Assembly (NCBI RefSeq): GCF_001544535.1 | Contig: NZ_FCON02000030.1 | Location: 1 to 64,000 of the forward strand | Source of the DNA: Caballeronia choica | GTDB taxonomy: Bacteria > Pseudomonadota > Gammaproteobacteria > Burkholderiales > Burkholderiaceae | Reading direction: 5' to 3' | Length of the DNA stretch: 64,000 nt | In this document: piece after piece, positions 60,782 to 64,000 of the stretch | Layout: each line of letters begins with the position of its first letter | How positions within the stretch are numbered: position 1 is the stretch's first letter | Notes under the pieces: generated by a model | What the model was told of the DNA's origin: nothing | What the model saw: the letters and a program-made list of their open reading frames with translations, nothing else | Databases searched by the model: none | Translations under genes and position numbers: made by a program

Positions 60782-60853
60782 CATACCGGGGCGCCATGTG
60801 TCGGTAACTTTGGCGAACCGATTCAATCAAAACCGACGCAAGAAAGGAAGCAC

Positions 60854-61201
60854 ATGAGCAAGCTGATTCAGGACATCGCGCCGCTGGGCGAAGGCATCGG
60901 GCAGTTCACCAAGCTGGACTACGGCATGGACGAAAGCGACTGGCGCGCGGCAGAGGGCCAAAGCGGCAATTACGTGATCGGCTGGTGGGAAGGCAAGGCC
61001 GGCGCCGTCGAATTCCCTGCGACGACGGCCGACGAAGCGGTCTGGCTCGTCGAGGGCAAGATCGCGCTGACCGACGTGAACGGCGGTCGCAAGGAATTCA
61101 CGGCGGGGCAGGGCTATCTTCTGCCGGCCGGCTTCGCAGGCCGTTGGGAAACCATCGAGGACGCGAAGAAGTTCTACATCGTGCTCGAACCGCAACGATA
61201 G
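60854..61201 (+). CDS. Small cupin-domain protein
   Basis: A 115-residue single cupin of the DUF861 type: EAVWLVEGKIALTDVNGGRK and AGQGYLLPAGFAGRWETIED. Metal-ligand histidines usual in cupins are missing in this branch. Such proteins accompany polyamine and amino-acid oxidases in Burkholderia and Pseudomonas; they may sense or bind a pathway metabolite. AAAGGAAG precedes the ATG. Confidence 0.84.
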   Translation: MSKLIQDIAPLGEGIGQFTKLDYGMDESDWRAAEGQSGNYVIGWWEGKAGAVEFPATTADEAVWLVEGKIALTDVNGGRKEFTAGQGYLLPAGFAGRWETIEDAKKFYIVLEPQR

Positions 61202-61368
61202 CCGTTGCAAGCCGCGCCGCTGCCCGCACACACGGCGCGGCGCCGTCCTTCCCGTCAAGCAGTGAAATCCATCATGAGCACCTTCGCGCATTGCCGGTCG
61301 GCACATCGCGTCGGTGACTTGCATGCCGAGCGCCGGTGTCCGCACAGCGCCCGAAGAGGAGGCCCACC

Positions 61369-62841
61369 ATGAATGAAAGCGCCCAATTTCTCGAAGCGGA
61401 CCTCGCTGCGCGCCCGCTCAGTCCGTCGCGCGGGACGCGCCGCGCATCCGTCGAACTGAGCGTCGAAGAAGCGCTCGCCCGCACCAGGCTCTCGCCCTAC
61501 TGGCTCGACAATCCGGCTGAACCGCCCGCTGAGCCGGCACTCGCGAGCGACACGCGCGCCGACCTGCTGATCGTCGGCGGCGGTTTCACCGGTCTGTGGG
61601 CCGCCGTGCAGGCGAAGGAACAGATGCCCGAACTCGATGTCGTGCTGATCGAAGCGGGCCGGGTCGCGCATGGCGCGTCGGGGCGTGCGGGCGGCATCAT
61701 CTCGACGTCAGTGATGCATGGTCTGCCCAACGCGGTGCGGGTGTTCCCGAAGGACATCGCCGAGCTCGAAGAGTTTGGCCAGCGCAATCTCGATGGTTTC
61801 GAGGCGACGCTCAAGCGCTACGGCATCGACGCTGACATCGAATGGAATGGCGAGATGACGGTGGCAGTCGAACCCGATCACATCGATCATCTGCGCGCCG
61901 ATTACGATCTGCACAAGTCTTACGGCCACGACGTCGTGCTGCTCGACGCAGCGGCTACGCGCGAACAACTCGATTCACCCCTGTTCGCGGGCGCGCTCTG
62001 GTCGCGCAACCGCAGCGGCATCGTGCACCCGGCCAAGCTCGCGTGGGGTCTCAAGCGTGCGGCGCTCGCGCTCGGCGTGCGGCTCTATGAGCACAGCCCG
62101 CTGATGAGCGTGGCCGACGAAGGTTCGACCGTCTTCGTGAAAACGCCCGAGGGCAGCGTGCGCGCGACGCGCGTGCTGTTCGGGAGCGGGACCGCGAAAG
62201 TGGGCATCCCCGACATCAACCGGCGCGTATTGCAGGTGCGCGATCACGTGCTCGCGACCGAGCCGCTCACCGACGAACAACTGTCGCGCATCGGCTGGAA
62301 GCACCGCCAGGGCATTTACGACACGCGCACGCAGCTCAACTATTTCCGCCTCACGAAGAACAACACCATCATCTTCGGCGGCCTCGTGAGCTATCACTTC
62401 GACGGCGATCCCAATCCGCCGCGCGACCAGAAGCGCGACACGTACTACCGTCTCGCGCAGGCGTTCTACCAGACCTTCCCGCAATTGAGCGACGTGCGCT
62501 TTTCGCACGCGTGGGGCGGCCCGATCGACTATTGCTCGCGCGGTTCGGTGTTCGCGAAACGCTATCTCGGCGACAAGGCGGTGTTCGTCGCGGGCTACAC
62601 GGGTTTCGGCGTGGCCGCGAGCCGCTTTGGCGCGTTCATGGGCCTGAACATCCTGTACGACCGCGAAAGCCCCGAGCGCGCGCTCGACATCGCCAATCAA
62701 AGCCCCACGTACATTCCGCCCGAGCCGGTGCGGTGGCTGGCCGCGAAGGTGACCTTCCATGCGTTCGACGGCGCAGATGCCGAAGGCGGCTGGAAGCGCG
62801 CATGGATCAAGGGCATCAAGGCAATGGGCTTTCCGATGTAA
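61369..62841 (+). CDS. FAD-dependent amine oxidoreductase (PuuB/OrdL-like)
   Basis: A 490-residue DAO-family flavoprotein. The FAD Rossmann motif is LLIVGGGFTGLWAAVQAKEQ, followed by EAGRVAHGASGRAGG. The C-terminal FAD/substrate segment is VFVAGYTGFGVAASRFGAFM. In the family PuuB oxidises gamma-glutamyl-putrescine. With the ureohydrolase and ALDH nearby, this enzyme probably deaminates the amine released by urea removal. AGAGGAGG precedes the ATG at 61369. Confidence 0.9.
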   Translation: MNESAQFLEADLAARPLSPSRGTRRASVELSVEEALARTRLSPYWLDNPAEPPAEPALASDTRADLLIVGGGFTGLWAAVQAKEQMPELDVVLIEAGRVAHGASGRAGGIISTSVMHGLPNAVRVFPKDIAELEEFGQRNLDGFEATLKRYGIDADIEWNGEMTVAVEPDHIDHLRADYDLHKSYGHDVVLLDAAATREQLDSPLFAGALWSRNRSGIVHPAKLAWGLKRAALALGVRLYEHSPLMSVADEGSTVFVKTPEGSVRATRVLFGSGTAKVGIPDINRRVLQVRDHVLATEPLTDEQLSRIGWKHRQGIYDTRTQLNYFRLTKNNTIIFGGLVSYHFDGDPNPPRDQKRDTYYRLAQAFYQTFPQLSDVRFSHAWGGPIDYCSRGSVFAKRYLGDKAVFVAGYTGFGVAASRFGAFMGLNILYDRESPERALDIANQSPTYIPPEPVRWLAAKVTFHAFDGADAEGGWKRAWIKGIKAMGFPM

Positions 62842-62925
62842 CCACCACGCGGCGTGCCGCGAAACGCGTCCGGAAGCCTCCGTGCTTCGGGGTGCATCGC
62901 GACGCCCCACAGCGCGACGTAACGC

Positions 62926-63879
62926 ATGTTCTCCAATACCTCCGATCTCGACCTGCGCCTGGTGCGTGTCTTTCTCGCGGTCGTCGATGCGCGCGGCATC
63001 ACGGCCGCCGAAGCGACGCTCGGCGTGCGCCAGTCGACCATCAGCTCACAGCTTTCCGCGCTGGAAACGCGCATGGGCTTCACGCTCTGCGAACGCGGGC
63101 GCGGCGGCTTCCGGCTCACGTCGAAGGGCGAGCGTTTCGTGGCGTCGGCGCGCGCGCTGATCGCCGCAACTTCGCAATTCGTCGATCAAGTGCGCGATAT
63201 CGACCGCAAGCTCGTGGGCACCCTGTCGATCGGCTTGATCGGGCAGGCATCGCACTTCGAGAACGCGCGGCTTGCCGAAGCCATCGGCGCGTTTCGCAAG
63301 CGCGATCAGGCCGTGCGCTTCGCGATGCGCGTCGCATCGCCGCAGGAACTCGAGGAAAGTCTCGTCAATCATCAACTCGATCTTGCGATCGGTTACTTCT
63401 GGCATCGCGTCGCGGGGCTGTCGTATAGCAGGCTGTTCAGCGAGCGGCAGGTGATCTGTTGCGGGCGTGGTCATCCGCTTTTTCACGAGGCCCCCAACGT
63501 AACACCCGGCGATCTACGCGCGCACGACTGGATCTGGCGCAGCTATCCCGTGCCCGAAGAACTCGCGAGCATCGAGGAGCGCCGGGTGACGGCCATCGCG
63601 GACAGCATCGACGCCGCCTCCGTGCTGATTCTTTCGGGCAGCCACATCGGCTATTTGCCCGCGCATTTTGCCGAACCATTCGAGCAGCGCGGTCTGATCC
63701 GCGTGCTGGGACGTAACACCTTCGGCTTCGACGTGCCGCTCCACCTCGCGATGAAGCGCGGCATGAGCGACAAACCGATCATACGAGCCTTCTGTGAAGA
63801 CCTTTTGGGTGTCTATGGTTCGCGCGCGAGCGAAGGCGAGCCCTGCGTGAATCAGCCGGAATCCGCAGTGAGCGTATGA
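62926..63879 (+). CDS. LysR-family transcriptional regulator
   Basis: A 317-residue LysR protein with a standard N-terminal winged helix (LVRVFLAVVDARGITAAEAT; VRQSTISSQLSALETRMGFT) and effector domain (FRKRDQAVRFAMRVASPQEL). It lies 84 bases after the amine oxidase in the same direction. It may regulate that gene or whatever follows beyond the window. Confidence 0.9.
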   Translation: MFSNTSDLDLRLVRVFLAVVDARGITAAEATLGVRQSTISSQLSALETRMGFTLCERGRGGFRLTSKGERFVASARALIAATSQFVDQVRDIDRKLVGTLSIGLIGQASHFENARLAEAIGAFRKRDQAVRFAMRVASPQELEESLVNHQLDLAIGYFWHRVAGLSYSRLFSERQVICCGRGHPLFHEAPNVTPGDLRAHDWIWRSYPVPEELASIEERRVTAIADSIDAASVLILSGSHIGYLPAHFAEPFEQRGLIRVLGRNTFGFDVPLHLAMKRGMSDKPIIRAFCEDLLGVYGSRASEGEPCVNQPESAVSV

Positions 63880-64000
63880 CCGCCGCCAAACATTGGCTGC
63901 ACCCGTTGTGAACGTTTTGAAAACGCAATATGGCGCCCATTCAAGTGCAAGAAAATCACCGCCAATAAAGACTGCGCCGGCCGGCGAACGTGATGCAGGC
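63880..64000. other. Terminal intergenic sequence
   Basis: The last 121 bases after the LysR stop contain AT-richer stretches (AACGTTTTGAAAACGCAATA) that could be a promoter for a gene beyond the window. No frame is supported. Confidence 0.3.

Noticed and set aside
1..64000. CRISPR arrays, tRNA or rRNA genes, intact IS or prophage
   Set aside because: I saw no regularly spaced repeats, no tRNA-like TTCRANY/acceptor patterns, and only fragments of transposase and integrase genes. A covariance-model scan would be needed to exclude small RNAs.

Overview
The window looks like a chromosomal or megaplasmid segment of a Burkholderiaceae bacterium, most like Paraburkholderia or Caballeronia. The reasons are high GC, a Burkholderia-type trimeric porin, hopanoid (hpn) genes, many LysR/LuxR/AraC/MarR regulators beside catabolic operons, and Burkholderia-style MFS carriers. 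This assignment is inferred from protein style only. I saw no rRNA, tRNA, CRISPR array or intact mobile element, but decayed genes and duplications are frequent.

Layout: (1) 0-9 kb holds the end of a beta-keto acid cleavage enzyme (BKACE), then a polyhydroxyalkanoate block (alpha/beta hydrolase, small PhaE/PhaR-like subunit, class III/IV-type PhaC, GNAT protein), an acyl-CoA ligase with a BON-domain remnant behind it, and a 900-residue MalT/LuxR regulator. (2) 9-20 kb holds a universal-stress-protein/hemerythrin-like fusion, then two intact TauD/TfdA dioxygenases, one intact BKACE and remnants of both families, with MFS, hydrolase, quinone reductase, SDR and AraC genes between them. This appears to be an amplified and decayed dioxygenase-BKACE catabolic unit that also carries an IS6 transposase remnant. 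(3) 20-34 kb is a CoA-thioester catabolic island: enoyl-CoA isomerase, paired atypical SDRs, flavodoxin-like reductase, porin, aromatic-acid symporter, LLM monooxygenase, MarR regulator, thiolase, HCCA-isomerase-like protein, GST and class III CoA-transferase. A direct repeat of about 0.98 kb duplicates one SDR and the divergent promoter. (4) 34-39.6 kb holds integrase and 2-hydroxyacid dehydrogenase remnants, a long-type isocitrate lyase with a perfect palindrome upstream and a strong terminator, a glyoxalase-fold protein, and a Tat-exported alkyl-sulfatase-like enzyme with an altered metal motif.

(5) 39.8-45.2 kb is a minus-strand amidase / DUF2848 / MFS / EthD-like / LysR operon. (6) 45.2-56.5 kb is a rearranged hopanoid side-chain locus: hpnI, a shrunken hpnJ, hpnK and a possible hpnL fragment on the minus strand; a second shrunken hpnJ, hpnI and hpnL on the plus strand; and an intact hpnJ plus an LpxL-like acyltransferase on the minus strand. 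A PmrA/PmrB-type two-component system sits in the middle. CTTAAG-N5-CTTAAG boxes lie before the response regulator, a small membrane protein and the first hpnI, suggesting one cell-envelope regulon. (7) 57-64 kb is a guanidino-compound or polyamine catabolic cluster: aldehyde dehydrogenase, ureohydrolase, LuxR, cupin, FAD amine oxidase and LysR.

The two strongest leads are the two-component/hopanoid regulon with its boxes and in-frame-shrunken hpnJ copies, and the divergent SDR pair with non-canonical catalytic motifs inside a CoA-dependent degradation island.
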